A stretch of DNA of 64,000 nt from Thermomonas brevis (GCF_014395425.1 NZ_CP060711.1:2976001-3040000); one strand, 5' to 3'. Positions 33,521-41,786 are shown, counted from the first letter of the stretch. Numbers and translations: made by a program. Notes: generated by a model from the letters alone, not told the origin.

Positions 33521-33540
33521 TGCAATAGTTGTCAATGCAA
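33521..33540 (-). promoter_or_regulatory. Possible MarR operator/promoter of the efflux operon
   Basis: On the minus strand TTGCATTGACAACTATTGCA is partly palindromic (TGCA...TGCA) and contains TTGACA, a possible -35 box. It lies 23 bases before the regulator start in the only AT-rich patch nearby. The assignment rests on position and shape only. Confidence 0.35.
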
Positions 33541-33627
33541 ATATTCAAGCTGCAAACGTATCCACAGCGTTCGCGCCGTGGAACGGTGGCAGGGGTTGAG
33601 GCGGGGCTCGGGGGATGAAATCGGGCG

Positions 33628-34422
33628 TCAGGCGGTGCGGTGCAGCACCAGCTCCAGCACGAACTTGCTGCCGAAGAAGGCCAGCACCAGCAGCGCCATC
33701 GCCGCCAGCGTCCAGCGCACCGCGATGGCGCCGCGCCAGCCGCGCCGCCAGCGGCCCAGCAGCAGCGCGCCGAACGCCAGCCAGGACAGCAGGCTGAGCA
33801 CGGTCTTGTGCACCAGATGCTGGGCCAGCAGGTTCTCGACGAACAGCACGCCGGTCAGCAGGGTGGCGGTGAGCAGCACGAAGCCGACCGCAATGGTGCG
33901 GAACAGCAGGGTTTCCAGCTCGGTCAGCGGCGGCAGCGCGCGCAGCCATGCGTGGAATTCGCGCCGGCGCAGGGCGCGCTCCTGCAGCCACAGGAAGATC
34001 GCCAGCACCGCCGCCAGCGCCAGCGTGGCGTAGGCCAGCAGCGCCAGCCAGGCGTGCAGCAGCAAGCGCCAGTCCAGCGGTTCCGGCTGGGTGGCATGGC
34101 CGTACAGGCGGTAGGCCAGCAGGACGACGGCGGACAGCGGAAACACCACCACGCCCAGCGCGCGCATCCGCCCGCTGGCGCCGACCAGCGCGGTCAGGGC
34201 GGCCATGCCCAGCCCGACCAGCGACATCGCGGAGAAGAAGTGCAGGTCGGTGGCGCCGCTCTGGCGCCAGGCCAGGTAGTGGGTCAGCCCGTGCAGGAGC
34301 ACGGCCGCATCGGCCGGCAGCAGCCAGCCGCGGCTGGCCGTGTCGCGGTCGGCGCGTTCGGACAGCACCAGCCAGCCGGCGGCGATCAGGTAGAGCGCGA
34401 TGGCGAGGAAAGTGAGAGCCAT
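33628..34422 (-). CDS. Cytochrome c assembly-like integral membrane protein (CcsA/YpjD family)
   Basis: A 264-residue protein with eight predicted membrane helices. It fits the cytochrome c assembly (CcsA/CcmC-like) family, with features such as the segment LLHAWLALLAYATLALAAVLAIF and conserved histidines in HGLTHYLAWRQ and LAQHLVHKTVLSLLSWLAF that may contact heme. In other gammaproteobacteria this YpjD-type gene neighbours ffh, which is not the case here. Its exact role is not proven; heme handling is inferred. Confidence 0.8.
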   Translation of the reverse strand: MALTFLAIALYLIAAGWLVLSERADRDTASRGWLLPADAAVLLHGLTHYLAWRQSGATDLHFFSAMSLVGLGMAALTALVGASGRMRALGVVVFPLSAVVLLAYRLYGHATQPEPLDWRLLLHAWLALLAYATLALAAVLAIFLWLQERALRRREFHAWLRALPPLTELETLLFRTIAVGFVLLTATLLTGVLFVENLLAQHLVHKTVLSLLSWLAFGALLLGRWRRGWRGAIAVRWTLAAMALLVLAFFGSKFVLELVLHRTA

Positions 34423-34476
34423 TCGCGAAGTGTCGCAGTTTCCTTCTTCCCGCGCAGCGAGAGCGTGCCTGTTTTT

Positions 34477-34529
34477 CCTTCTCCCCGCCTGCGGGGAGAA
34501 GGTGCCGAAGGCGGATGAGGGGCCGCTTT
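34477..34529. repeat. CCTTCTCCCCGC-type palindromic repeat unit
   Basis: A perfect 12-bp hairpin (34477-34488 with 34491-34502) is followed by GCCGAAGGCGGATGAGGGGC. The same hairpin-plus-tail arrangement occurs twice, head to head, at 42290-42411. No T-tract follows the hairpin on either strand, so it is a dispersed intergenic repeat rather than a terminator. The rest of the 34423-34579 gap shows nothing else. Confidence 0.7.
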
Positions 34530-34579
34530 CCACATCGACAACCCGCTTCCCCCGTCTTTCGTGGACGTGAAGCGGGGAT

Positions 34580-35710
34580 TCATTCCGCCGAGCAGACCTC
34601 GGGCAGATCGGCGTAGCTGTTCCCGGCGCTGCCCTTGCCGCAGGCCGGGCACTCCGGATCGCGCCCCAGCGGGATGCGTTCGAACTGCATGCCGAGCGCA
34701 TCGACGCAGAGCAGCGTCCCCAGCAGCGGCGCGCCGATGCCGAGCAGCAGCTTCAGCGTCTCGGTGGCCTGCAGCATGCCGACTAGGCCGGGCAGCACAC
34801 CCAGCACGCCCGCTTCCGCGCAGTTCGGCGCGAGTTCGGGCGGCGGCGGCTGCGGGAACACGCAGCGATAGCAGCCGTGCGGCGTGTCCGGGCCCGGCCA
34901 GAACACGCTGGCCTGGCCGCGGAAGCGCTCGACCGCGCCGTAGACCAGCGGGAGATGCAGCCGCGCGCAGGCGTCGTTGGCGAGGTAGCGGGTGGAAAAA
35001 TTGTCGCTGCCGTCCACCACCACGTCGTGCCCGGCCAGCAGCGGTTCGACGTTGCTGGCGGCCAGCCGGACCGGGCGTTCCTCGATGCGCAGGTCGGGGT
35101 TGAGCGCAAGCAGGCGGTCGCGCGCGGAGGCCACCTTGGGCCGGCCGATGTCGGCCTCGCTATGCAGCACCTGCCGCTGCAGGTTGCTGCGATCGACGTG
35201 GTCGTGGTCGATCAGGGTCAGCGTGCCGACGCCGGCGGCGGCGAGGTAAAGCGCCACCGGCGAACCGAGGCCGCCTGCGCCGATCAGCGCGACCCGCGCA
35301 TCGCGCAGGCGTCGCTGCCCGGCCAGGCCGACGTCGGGCAGCAGCAGGTGGCGCGAATAGCGTTCGAGGAACCCGGGCGATTCCTGCGCTTCCGTCATCG
35401 GCAGCCCGGCCTGCGCCCACTGCCGGGTGCCGCCCGCGATCGACCAGACCCCGGCGTAGCCGAGCGCGCGCAGCCGCAGCACCGCATTGCGGGTGCGCAC
35501 GCCGCTGGCGCAGATCAGTCCGGTTTCGACGCCGGGGTCCTCCAGCCAGCGGGCGGGATCGGCCAGCAACTGCGCGAGCCCGATGCCGACCGCACCTTCC
35601 GCCATGCCCGCCGCGCGCTCGCCGTCCCCGCGCACGTCCAGCAGCCGCACGCCGTCGCGCACGCGCCGCAGCGCGTCCTCCGGTTGCAGTTCCAGCGCGG
35701 GATCGGTCAT
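34580..35710 (-). CDS. moeB: Molybdopterin-synthase adenylyltransferase MoeB with N-terminal rhodanese domain
   Basis: Activates the C-terminal Gly-Gly of MoaD by adenylation so that it can be thiocarboxylated. The 376 residues contain a rhodanese domain (about 1-105) with cysteine loop LICASGVRTRNAV. The E1-like domain has the nucleotide motif IGAGGLGSPVALYLAAAGVG (about 140-160), the RQVLH segment and two zinc CxxC pairs (CYRC and CPAC). The fusion supplies an in-built sulfur donor candidate. It stands near the moa operon but is transcribed in the opposite direction. Confidence 0.93.
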   Translation of the reverse strand: MTDPALELQPEDALRRVRDGVRLLDVRGDGERAAGMAEGAVGIGLAQLLADPARWLEDPGVETGLICASGVRTRNAVLRLRALGYAGVWSIAGGTRQWAQAGLPMTEAQESPGFLERYSRHLLLPDVGLAGQRRLRDARVALIGAGGLGSPVALYLAAAGVGTLTLIDHDHVDRSNLQRQVLHSEADIGRPKVASARDRLLALNPDLRIEERPVRLAASNVEPLLAGHDVVVDGSDNFSTRYLANDACARLHLPLVYGAVERFRGQASVFWPGPDTPHGCYRCVFPQPPPPELAPNCAEAGVLGVLPGLVGMLQATETLKLLLGIGAPLLGTLLCVDALGMQFERIPLGRDPECPACGKGSAGNSYADLPEVCSAE

Positions 35711-35866
35711 GGCGAAATGCGACGGCGTCTCGATACGGAAGGATCGTAGCAGGGCGTTTCCGACCGGCGTCCTGCAACGCCATGGTGGCGGCGAAGCGGG
35801 AGACTTGCATGGACGCAGGTCAAGCGCAGTACCATGCGTGCGTCACACCTCCTTCGGGGTATCGCC

Positions 35867-36199
35867 ATGCACGCATCGCACGCCATCCCGCTGCCCGAAC
35901 GCAGCCCGCTGTGGAAGGTGTTCTGGCTGTACGGCGTCATCCCCAGCAACCTGGTGTGGCTGGCGGTGGCCTGGCTGGTGGATCACGGCCAGCTGCCGGG
36001 CGCGACGCTGGGCCTGCTGGTGTTCCTGCTCGGCTATACCGCCTGGATCGTCGCCGCGGTGTGGAAGGCCGCGCCGAAGGCGAAGGACCCGCGCTACGGC
36101 GTGATGGCGCAGGCGCTGACCGTGGTCTGGGCGCTCAACACCGTGCTGGTGGCGTTCTTCCTCGGCCTGCAGATGGTGCGGGCGATGGTGACGGGCTGA
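35867..36199 (+). CDS. Small integral membrane protein (unknown function)
   Basis: A 110-residue protein with three predicted membrane helices (about 15-38, 45-65 and 80-105) and a short polar loop KAAPKAKDPRYG. No family is recognised. The start at 35867 (MHASHAIPLPERSPLWK) is preferred to 35834 because the codons before it are not membrane-protein-like. It lies between moeB and the moaA leader, so a link to molybdenum enzymes is possible but unsupported. Confidence 0.65.
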   Translation: MHASHAIPLPERSPLWKVFWLYGVIPSNLVWLAVAWLVDHGQLPGATLGLLVFLLGYTAWIVAAVWKAAPKAKDPRYGVMAQALTVVWALNTVLVAFFLGLQMVRAMVTG

Positions 36200-36214
36200 G
36201 CCGGCGAGCGTCGG

Positions 36215-36619
36215 TCAGCCGAACTGCAACGCATCCCCCTGGCGGTCGAAGGCGGCGAAGTCGCCGACACGGCCGTTGTTGATCGCATTGACCATGAAGC
36301 GCAGGGGCTGCGCCGCCTCGTCGGCGCTGGGCGCGACGCCGGCGCGGCCGGACAGGCTGCCCACGAACACGATGTCCCAAGCCTGGCCGGTGGTTTCGGA
36401 TTCCGCGGCCAGCGCGTCGAAGCCGGCGATTTCGTCCGGCGCCTTGTCCACGCACAGGCAGGGCGAGATCGTGCCGCCCTCGCGCCGGTCGAAGCGCTCG
36501 CGCTGCGCATCCGTGGCGTGTTCCGGAAGCTCCACCCGCGCGAACACGAACAGCAGCCGCTGCGGCTCGGGCTGGCGTCGGGCTGCGTCGAGGAGATCGT
36601 GGAAGGTGGCGAGGTTCAT
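36215..36619 (-). CDS. Conserved hypothetical protein (sometimes named ribonucleotide reductase subunit alpha)
   Basis: A 134-residue soluble protein starting MNLATFHDLLDAARRQPEPQRLLFVFAR. From memory, similar short proteins in Xanthomonadaceae and Betaproteobacteria are labelled ribonucleotide reductase subunit alpha. The length and absence of radical or cysteine motifs make that name unlikely to be functional. It is divergent from moaA, and the FNR-type site lies 63 bases upstream of its start, so it may share anaerobic control. Confidence 0.65.
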   Translation of the reverse strand: MNLATFHDLLDAARRQPEPQRLLFVFARVELPEHATDAQRERFDRREGGTISPCLCVDKAPDEIAGFDALAAESETTGQAWDIVFVGSLSGRAGVAPSADEAAQPLRFMVNAINNGRVGDFAAFDRQGDALQFG

Positions 36620-36681
36620 GGTGATTCGCGGGCATGCGCTGCGGTGGGCGGCACGCTAGCACGGCGTCGCCAGGGCGCCTC

Positions 36682-36695
36682 TTGATCGCAATCAA
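36682..36695. promoter_or_regulatory. FNR/Anr/Dnr-type site upstream of moaA
   Basis: TTGATCGCAATCAA is a perfect match to TTGAT-N4-ATCAA. If it acts at -41.5 for moaA, transcription would start near 36730, exactly where the structured leader begins; TAAGCT at 36718-36723 could be the -10. Oxygen- or nitric-oxide-responsive activation of cofactor synthesis is the inference. Confidence 0.75.
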
Positions 36696-36730
36696 GCGCG
36701 AAACGCGCGGCCGGCGCTAAGCTGTCGGCG

Positions 36731-36875
36731 CAACACCTCCAAGCCCTTCCGCCTGGGTGCGCCGCGGTCGCCGCGGCGGATATGGTGAAGGGGCCGTGGC
36801 GTCGGCTTCCGGGCCGCCGCCACTGGGCCGGACCGGAAACGGGCCGGCCTCCCTGCATCGGAATGGAGCCACAAC
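36731..36875 (+). ncRNA. Structured moaA leader, candidate Moco riboswitch
   Basis: The 145-base leader can close on itself through CTCCA at 36737-36741 pairing with TGGAG at 36864-36868, next to the moaA ribosome-binding region. Inner hairpins are GCCGCGG-TCG-CCGCGGC and GTGGCG...CGCCAC, plus a CCGGAAACGG loop. The length, position before moaA and GGCCTCC...GGAATGGAGCC end resemble the molybdenum-cofactor riboswitch class (Rfam RF01055) as I remember it. A covariance-model match has not been run. Confidence 0.55.
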
Positions 36876-37856
36876 ATGTCCACCCTCGTCGACGGTTTCG
36901 GCCGCACGTTTCCCTACCTGCGCCTGTCCCTGACCGAGGCCTGCAATTTCCGTTGCAGTTACTGCCTGCCCGAAGGCTACCAGGCCGACGGCCGCCCGAC
37001 CTTCCTCGCCCTCGACGAAATCCGCCGGCTGGTGCGCGCGTTCGTCGCGCTCGGCATGCGCAAGATTCGCCTGACCGGCGGCGAGCCGAGCTTGCGCAAG
37101 GACTTGCCAGAGATCATCGCGGCGGTGGCGGCGACGCCGGGCGTGCAGAAAATCGCCATCACCACCAACGGCTGCCTGCTGCCGCGCCACGTACGCATCT
37201 GGCGCGAGGCCGGCCTGACCGCGCTCAACGTCAGCGTGGACAGCCTCGACCCGGCGAGCTTCGCCGCGATCACCGGCCACGACCGCTTCGCCGAAGTGAG
37301 CGAGGGCCTGGAGATCGCGCAGACCCTGGGCTTCGACGCGGTCAAGCTCAACGCGGTGCTGTTGCGCGGCCTCAACGACGACGAACTGCCCGCGTGGTGC
37401 GACTACCTGCGCGAGCGCGACGTGAGCGTGCGCTTCATCGAACTGATGCGCACCGGCGACAACAAGGATTATTTCGAGCGCCACCACGTCCGCGCGGACG
37501 CGCTGGAAAAGCGGCTGCGCGACGCCGGCTGGCTGCTGCAGCCGCGCGCGGCGGACGCGGGGCCGGCGCGCGAATACGCGCATCCGCAGCATCGCGGGCG
37601 GATCGGCGTGATCGCGCCGTATTCCAAGGATTTCTGCGCCGGCTGCAACCGCCTGCGCGTGACCGCGCGCGGCGACCTGCGGCTGTGCCTGTTCGGCGAG
37701 TTCGGCGTCAGCCTGCGCCCGCTGCTGCAGTCGGACGACGACTTCGATGCGCTGGTGGCGCGCATCGCCATGCAACTCGGGCTGAAGGCGGCGGGGCACG
37801 GCCTGCACGAAGGCAATACCGGGATCACCCCGCATCTGGCCTCCATCGGTGGATAA
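36876..37856 (+). CDS. moaA: GTP 3',8-cyclase MoaA
   Basis: Radical-SAM enzyme making the first molybdenum-cofactor intermediate from GTP (with MoaC). The 326 residues contain the radical-SAM cluster motif CNFRCSYC at about residues 24-31. The second cluster motif CAGCNRLRVTARGDLRLC lies near 255-272. The conserved C-terminal Gly-Gly (ASIGG) enters the active site. The ATG at 36876 follows the candidate riboswitch, and GGAG ten bases upstream lies within the pairing region, so ligand-controlled translation is plausible. Confidence 0.97.
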   Translation: MSTLVDGFGRTFPYLRLSLTEACNFRCSYCLPEGYQADGRPTFLALDEIRRLVRAFVALGMRKIRLTGGEPSLRKDLPEIIAAVAATPGVQKIAITTNGCLLPRHVRIWREAGLTALNVSVDSLDPASFAAITGHDRFAEVSEGLEIAQTLGFDAVKLNAVLLRGLNDDELPAWCDYLRERDVSVRFIELMRTGDNKDYFERHHVRADALEKRLRDAGWLLQPRAADAGPAREYAHPQHRGRIGVIAPYSKDFCAGCNRLRVTARGDLRLCLFGEFGVSLRPLLQSDDDFDALVARIAMQLGLKAAGHGLHEGNTGITPHLASIGG

Positions 37857-37863
37857 GCACGAC

Positions 37864-38862
37864 ATGACGACGGAACCCAGCGCGGCCTTCCACATGGCCG
37901 ACATCCGCGACAAACGCCCGACCCGCCGCCGCGCGGTGGCGGTGGGAGAACTGCTGGCCGGCCCGCTGGCCTACCCGATGATCGTGGAGCGCCGCCTGCC
38001 CAAGGGCGATGCGCTGATGATGGCCGAGGTGGCCGGCATGCAGGGCGCGAAGATGGCATCACAGCTGATGCCGCTATGCCATCCGCTGTCGCTGGAACTG
38101 GTGCGGGTGCGCTGCGAGCCGATCCCGGAGCGCCACGCCATCCGCGTCTATTGCGAATGCGCCACCGAGGCCCGCACCGGCGTGGAGATGGAGGCGCTGG
38201 CCGGCGTCAACGCTGCGCTGCTCACCCTGTACGACCTGACCAAGCCGGTGGAGCCGGTGCTGGCGATCGGCGGCATCCGCCTGCTGTTCAAGGAAGGCGG
38301 CAAGAAGGGGCTGTGGTTGCATCCCGACGGGATGCGCGAGGACGAGCGCGCGCATTACAAGCCGCGCGATCTGGCGCGCCTCGACGGCCTGCGCTGCGCC
38401 GTCATCACCCTCAGCGATCGTGCCAGCGACGGCGAATACGAAGACCGCTCCGGCCCGGAACTGGTGGACGGGCTGCGCAAGCTCGGCGCGGACGTGGCGA
38501 ACATCGACATCCTGCCGGACGGCATCGAACCGCTGGCGCAGCGCCTGCGCGCGCTGTCGGCCGATGGCGTGCGTTTGTGCCTGTGCACCGGCGGCACCGG
38601 ATTGTCGCCGCGCGACCTGACGCCGGAAGCGCTGCGCAGCGTCGCCGACCGGCGCGTCGATGGATTGGCGGAACTGCTCCGCAGCGAGAGCGCGAAGCAC
38701 ACGCCCTTGGCATGGTTGAGCCGCGCCGAAGCGGTGAAGGTCGGCGGCATGCTGGTGCTGGCATTGCCCGGCAGCCCGCGCGCGGCGCGGCAGGGCATGG
38801 ACATCCTCGCGCCGCTGCTGGCGCATGCGCTGGCGATGATCGAAGGCGGGAAGCACGCATGA
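37864..38862 (+). CDS. moaCB: MoaC-MogA/MoaB fusion (cyclic pyranopterin monophosphate synthase plus molybdopterin adenylyltransferase-like domain)
   Basis: The 332-residue protein joins two enzymes of cofactor synthesis. Residues about 1-155 are MoaC, with AFHMADIRDKRPTRRRAVA at the start, AKMASQLMPLCHPL and MEALAGVNAALLTLYDLTK. Residues about 165-330 are a MogA/MoaB domain with ITLSDRASDGEYEDRSGPEL, CTGGTGLSPRDLTPEA and ALPGSPRAARQG. The ATG at 37864 has GGTGGA upstream; a GTG at 37849 overlaps the moaA stop and is an alternative start. The stop overlaps moeA. Confidence 0.94.
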   Translation: MTTEPSAAFHMADIRDKRPTRRRAVAVGELLAGPLAYPMIVERRLPKGDALMMAEVAGMQGAKMASQLMPLCHPLSLELVRVRCEPIPERHAIRVYCECATEARTGVEMEALAGVNAALLTLYDLTKPVEPVLAIGGIRLLFKEGGKKGLWLHPDGMREDERAHYKPRDLARLDGLRCAVITLSDRASDGEYEDRSGPELVDGLRKLGADVANIDILPDGIEPLAQRLRALSADGVRLCLCTGGTGLSPRDLTPEALRSVADRRVDGLAELLRSESAKHTPLAWLSRAEAVKVGGMLVLALPGSPRAARQGMDILAPLLAHALAMIEGGKHA

Positions 38863-40124
38863 TCGGCTACGACGAAGCGTTGGCGATCATCCAAACCGCC
38901 GCGCAACGCCTGCCGGCGCAGCGGCTCGCGCCGGAGCGGGGCTTGGTGCTGGCGGCGGACGTCATCAGCGGGGAGGATTTGCCGCCGTTCGATAATTCGG
39001 CGATGGATGGTTTCGCTTTGCGCGTGGGCGAGGCCGGCGTTGCCGCCGGCAGCGAGTTCGACGTGGCGGGCGCGCAGGCGGCCGGCGATGCGCAGGTGAC
39101 GGCGACGCAGGGCGCGGCTTCAACTGGTGCATGGGAAATCATGACCGGTGCGCGCATTCCCGACGGATTGGACGCGGTGGTGCCGGTGGAGCAAACCGAA
39201 GTGCTGATGCGTGCAGCAGACGACCGCCCGCTGCGCATCCGCGTGCTGACCAACGTGCCGCAGGGCCAGCACGTGCGCCTGCACGGCGAGGACGTGGGGC
39301 GGGGCGTTTGCGTGCTCGCCGCCGGCACCCGGCTGGAAGCGCCGCAGCTGATGCTGCCGGCCGCGCTGGGCGTCTCCGAGGTGACGGCGCGGCGGCAGCC
39401 GCGGGTCGCCCTGCTCAACACCGGCCGCGAACTGGTGGATGACCCCGCGCAGCCATTGGCTTCCGGCGAAATCCGCAACAGCAACGGCCCCTATCTGGCC
39501 GCGCGCATCGCCGATGCCGGCGCGACGCTGGTTTGGCGCGAAACCGTCGGCGACGATGCCGATGCCTTCCTCGCCGCGCTCGAACGCGCGCTGGCGGCGG
39601 GCGCGGACGTGGTGCTCAGCACCGGCGCGGTGTCGATGGGACGCTACGATTTCGTCCCCGACGCGCTGCGCCGCCTCGGCGCGAGCTTCCACTTCCACAA
39701 GGTGCGTATCCGCCCCGGCAAGCCGCTGCTGTTCGCCACGCTGCCGGGCGGGCAATTGTTCTTCGGCCTGCCGGGCAACCCGGTGTCCGGCGCGGTCGGT
39801 CTGCGCTTCTTCGTCGAACCGGCGCTGCGCGCGATGACCGGGCTGCCGCCGGAGCGCCCGCTGCGCGCCCCGCTGGCCGCGCCCTATCGCAAGCGCCATG
39901 CGCTGCGCTTCCATCTCAAGGGGCGGCTGGCGGTGGACGCCGAGGGTCGCCTGCGTGCGCAGGTGCTGCACGGACAGGAATCGTTCCGCATCGCGCCGCT
40001 GGCGCAGGGCAATACGTGGATCGTCATCGATGAAGCAGCGCAGGATCTGGCGGAAGGTGCGCTGGTAAATGTGTATGGGCTCGGGCATCTGCTCGGTCTG
40101 CAACTGGATGGGTGTGAGGCATGA
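38859..40124 (+). CDS. moeA: Molybdopterin molybdenumtransferase MoeA
   Basis: Inserts molybdate into adenylated molybdopterin. The 421 residues show the MoeA signature PPFDNSAMDGFAL (about 42-54), MTGARIPDGLDAVVPVEQTE, the catalytic loop STGAVSMGRYDFV and the conserved GLPGNPVSG. It overlaps moaCB upstream and moaD downstream by four bases each, so the operon is translationally coupled. Confidence 0.96.
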   Translation: MIGYDEALAIIQTAAQRLPAQRLAPERGLVLAADVISGEDLPPFDNSAMDGFALRVGEAGVAAGSEFDVAGAQAAGDAQVTATQGAASTGAWEIMTGARIPDGLDAVVPVEQTEVLMRAADDRPLRIRVLTNVPQGQHVRLHGEDVGRGVCVLAAGTRLEAPQLMLPAALGVSEVTARRQPRVALLNTGRELVDDPAQPLASGEIRNSNGPYLAARIADAGATLVWRETVGDDADAFLAALERALAAGADVVLSTGAVSMGRYDFVPDALRRLGASFHFHKVRIRPGKPLLFATLPGGQLFFGLPGNPVSGAVGLRFFVEPALRAMTGLPPERPLRAPLAAPYRKRHALRFHLKGRLAVDAEGRLRAQVLHGQESFRIAPLAQGNTWIVIDEAAQDLAEGALVNVYGLGHLLGLQLDGCEA

Positions 40125-40381
40125 AGGTCGAAGTGAAACTGTTCGGTGCGTTCCGCGACCACCAGCCGGACGCGCGGGTCGCGCTGGAACTTGCCGAGGG
40201 CGCGACGGTCGCCGACCTGCGCCGTGCATTGGAGACCCATGCCGCCGCGCACTGGCCGGCGTTCAATCCGAAGCTGCTGGCGTATTCGGCCTTCGCCAGC
40301 GACAGGGCGGTGCTGCGCGAAGCCGATCCGATTCCAGCCGATGGCCAGATGGCGGTGCTGCCACCGGTGAGCGGAGGCTGA
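40121..40381 (+). CDS. moaD: Molybdopterin synthase sulfur-carrier subunit MoaD
   Basis: An 86-residue ubiquitin-fold protein with the essential C-terminal Gly-Gly (PPVSGG), which MoeB adenylates and a sulfur donor converts to thiocarboxylate. It overlaps the moeA stop and is two bases from moaE, its partner subunit. Confidence 0.95.
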   Translation: MKVEVKLFGAFRDHQPDARVALELAEGATVADLRRALETHAAAHWPAFNPKLLAYSAFASDRAVLREADPIPADGQMAVLPPVSGG

Positions 40382-40382
40382 C

Positions 40383-40889
40383 GTGAACGCAACGGAAGAA
40401 AGCAGGCATCACTGTGCTGTCGTCGATATCGCCGAGGGCAAGCTCGATCCGTCCGCCGCGCTGGAGTTCGTCTCCGATCCCGGCTTCGGCGGCATCGCGA
40501 TGTTCGTCGGCCGCGTGCGCGATCTCAACCACGGGCGCGTGGTGACCGGCGTGAGCTACGACATGTTCGACGCGCTGGCGCTGAACGGCTTCGCCGACAT
40601 CGCCGCGCGCTGCGATGCCGAGTTCGGCCCGAAGCTCAAGCTCTACATCGCCCATGCCAAGGGCCGCCTCGGCATCGGCGATCTGGCGGTGGTGGTGGCC
40701 GCCGGCACGCCGCACCGCGACGAGGCGTTCCGCGCCTGTCGGCAGGTGATCGAGGCGGTCAAGCACACCAGCCCGGTCTGGAAGCAGGAACACTACGAGG
40801 ACGGCGACAGCGTGTGGAGCGAAGGCTGTTCGCTGTGCGGCCACGAACCCGAAGTCGCCCGGGACGCCCATGCCGGCCACGGTCACTGA
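40383..40889 (+). CDS. moaE: Molybdopterin synthase catalytic subunit MoaE
   Basis: Large subunit of molybdopterin synthase. The 168 residues start with GTG (40383), directly after moaD. Conserved features are GAIAMFVGRVRDLN-type sequence (here GGIAMFVGRVRD), IAHAKGRLGIGDLAVVVAAG and the catalytic KxxP/KQE region SPVWKQEHYEDG. The C-terminus is His-rich (HEPEVARDAHAGHGH), a possible metal-binding tail not needed for catalysis. Its last 20 bases overlap mobA. Confidence 0.95.
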   Translation: MNATEESRHHCAVVDIAEGKLDPSAALEFVSDPGFGGIAMFVGRVRDLNHGRVVTGVSYDMFDALALNGFADIAARCDAEFGPKLKLYIAHAKGRLGIGDLAVVVAAGTPHRDEAFRACRQVIEAVKHTSPVWKQEHYEDGDSVWSEGCSLCGHEPEVARDAHAGHGH

Positions 40890-41430
40890 TCCGGCGTGGA
40901 CGGGCGTGGTGCTGGCCGGCGGCCGGTCGAGCCGGATGGGCCGCGACAAGGCCGGCCTGCCCTGGCACGGCAAACCATTGCTGCATCACATGGCATACCT
41001 GTTGCGCGAAGCTGGCGCGTCGCATGTGGCGGTCAGCGGCGATTACCCGGAACTGGATGGCATTCCCGATACGGAGCGCGACCTTGGCCCGCTGGGCGGC
41101 ATCGCCGGCGTGGCCGCTGCCTTGCCGGACGGGCCGCTGCTGATAGTGCCGGTGGACATGCCCATGATCGCTGCGCCGCTGCTCGCAACGCTGGCGACCA
41201 GCGACGCGCGCTGCGCCTGCTACCGCGACCACATGCTGCCGCTGCGCCTGCAACTGGACGCGCGCCTGCGCGACTGGCTGCCGGAGGCGCTGCGGCTCCC
41301 CCCCAACCGGCGCTCGCTGCGCGCCCTGCACGCGGCGCAGGACGGCGTCTTCCTGCCGCTGCCGGAACATGCCGCCGCACAACTCGACAATCTCAACACG
41401 CCCGAACAATGGCAGGAGGCGGCGCGATGA
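40870..41430 (+). CDS. mobA: Molybdenum cofactor guanylyltransferase MobA
   Basis: Transfers GMP to the cofactor to make the MGD form needed by NarG. The 186 residues begin with the nucleotidyltransferase motif VVLAGGRSSRMGRDKAGLPW. They continue with DLGPLGGIAGVAAAL and the metal-binding VPVDMP. The ATG lies inside the moaE reading frame. A product that makes bis-MGD is consistent with the narGHJI operon just downstream. Confidence 0.95.
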   Translation: MPATVTDPAWTGVVLAGGRSSRMGRDKAGLPWHGKPLLHHMAYLLREAGASHVAVSGDYPELDGIPDTERDLGPLGGIAGVAAALPDGPLLIVPVDMPMIAAPLLATLATSDARCACYRDHMLPLRLQLDARLRDWLPEALRLPPNRRSLRALHAAQDGVFLPLPEHAAAQLDNLNTPEQWQEAAR

Positions 41431-41771
41431 AAGTGCAGATGCAGGGCCAAAGCCTGCGGTTCCGCATCGACGAAGCGGAGCTGGCGGCATTGCAGGCGGG
41501 GCAGGCGGTGGACAACCTGACCCGCTTCCCCGGCGGCAGCCTGCGGCAGTCCGTCGTCCTCACCGATGCCGCCGAACCCATGCTGGAAGGCGGTGTGCGA
41601 TTGCATCTGCCGCGTGCATTGCTGGAGCCCTATATGGCGCGCCTGCCGTGCCGGGACGGACTGACGATCCGCCTGCCGCTGGATGCCAATGGGGGCGATG
41701 AGGCAATCGAGATCGATTTCGAGGTGGACGTGCGCGACAGCGTGCGCAATCGCGGCGTGAGCAGGCGTTAG
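41427..41771 (+). CDS. Small conserved protein at the end of the Moco operon (unknown function)
   Basis: A 114-residue soluble protein starting MKVQMQGQSLRFRIDEAELAAL, all-beta in appearance. It overlaps the mobA stop, so it is expressed with the cofactor genes; I do not recognise an established function. Its TAG stop lies inside the sequence GCGTTAGGC, exactly at the left junction of an integron cassette. The original TTAG after the crossover point was replaced by the cassette's own TTAG, so the stop codon is unchanged. Confidence 0.8.
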   Translation: MKVQMQGQSLRFRIDEAELAALQAGQAVDNLTRFPGGSLRQSVVLTDAAEPMLEGGVRLHLPRALLEPYMARLPCRDGLTIRLPLDANGGDEAIEIDFEVDVRDSVRNRGVSRR

Positions 41772-41786
41772 GCCGCTTTAAACAAT

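Noticed and set aside
34477..34502. Perfect 12-bp hairpin near the cytochrome c assembly gene as a terminator
   Set aside because: No T-tract follows it on either strand, and the same unit recurs at 42290-42411, so it was called a repeat.
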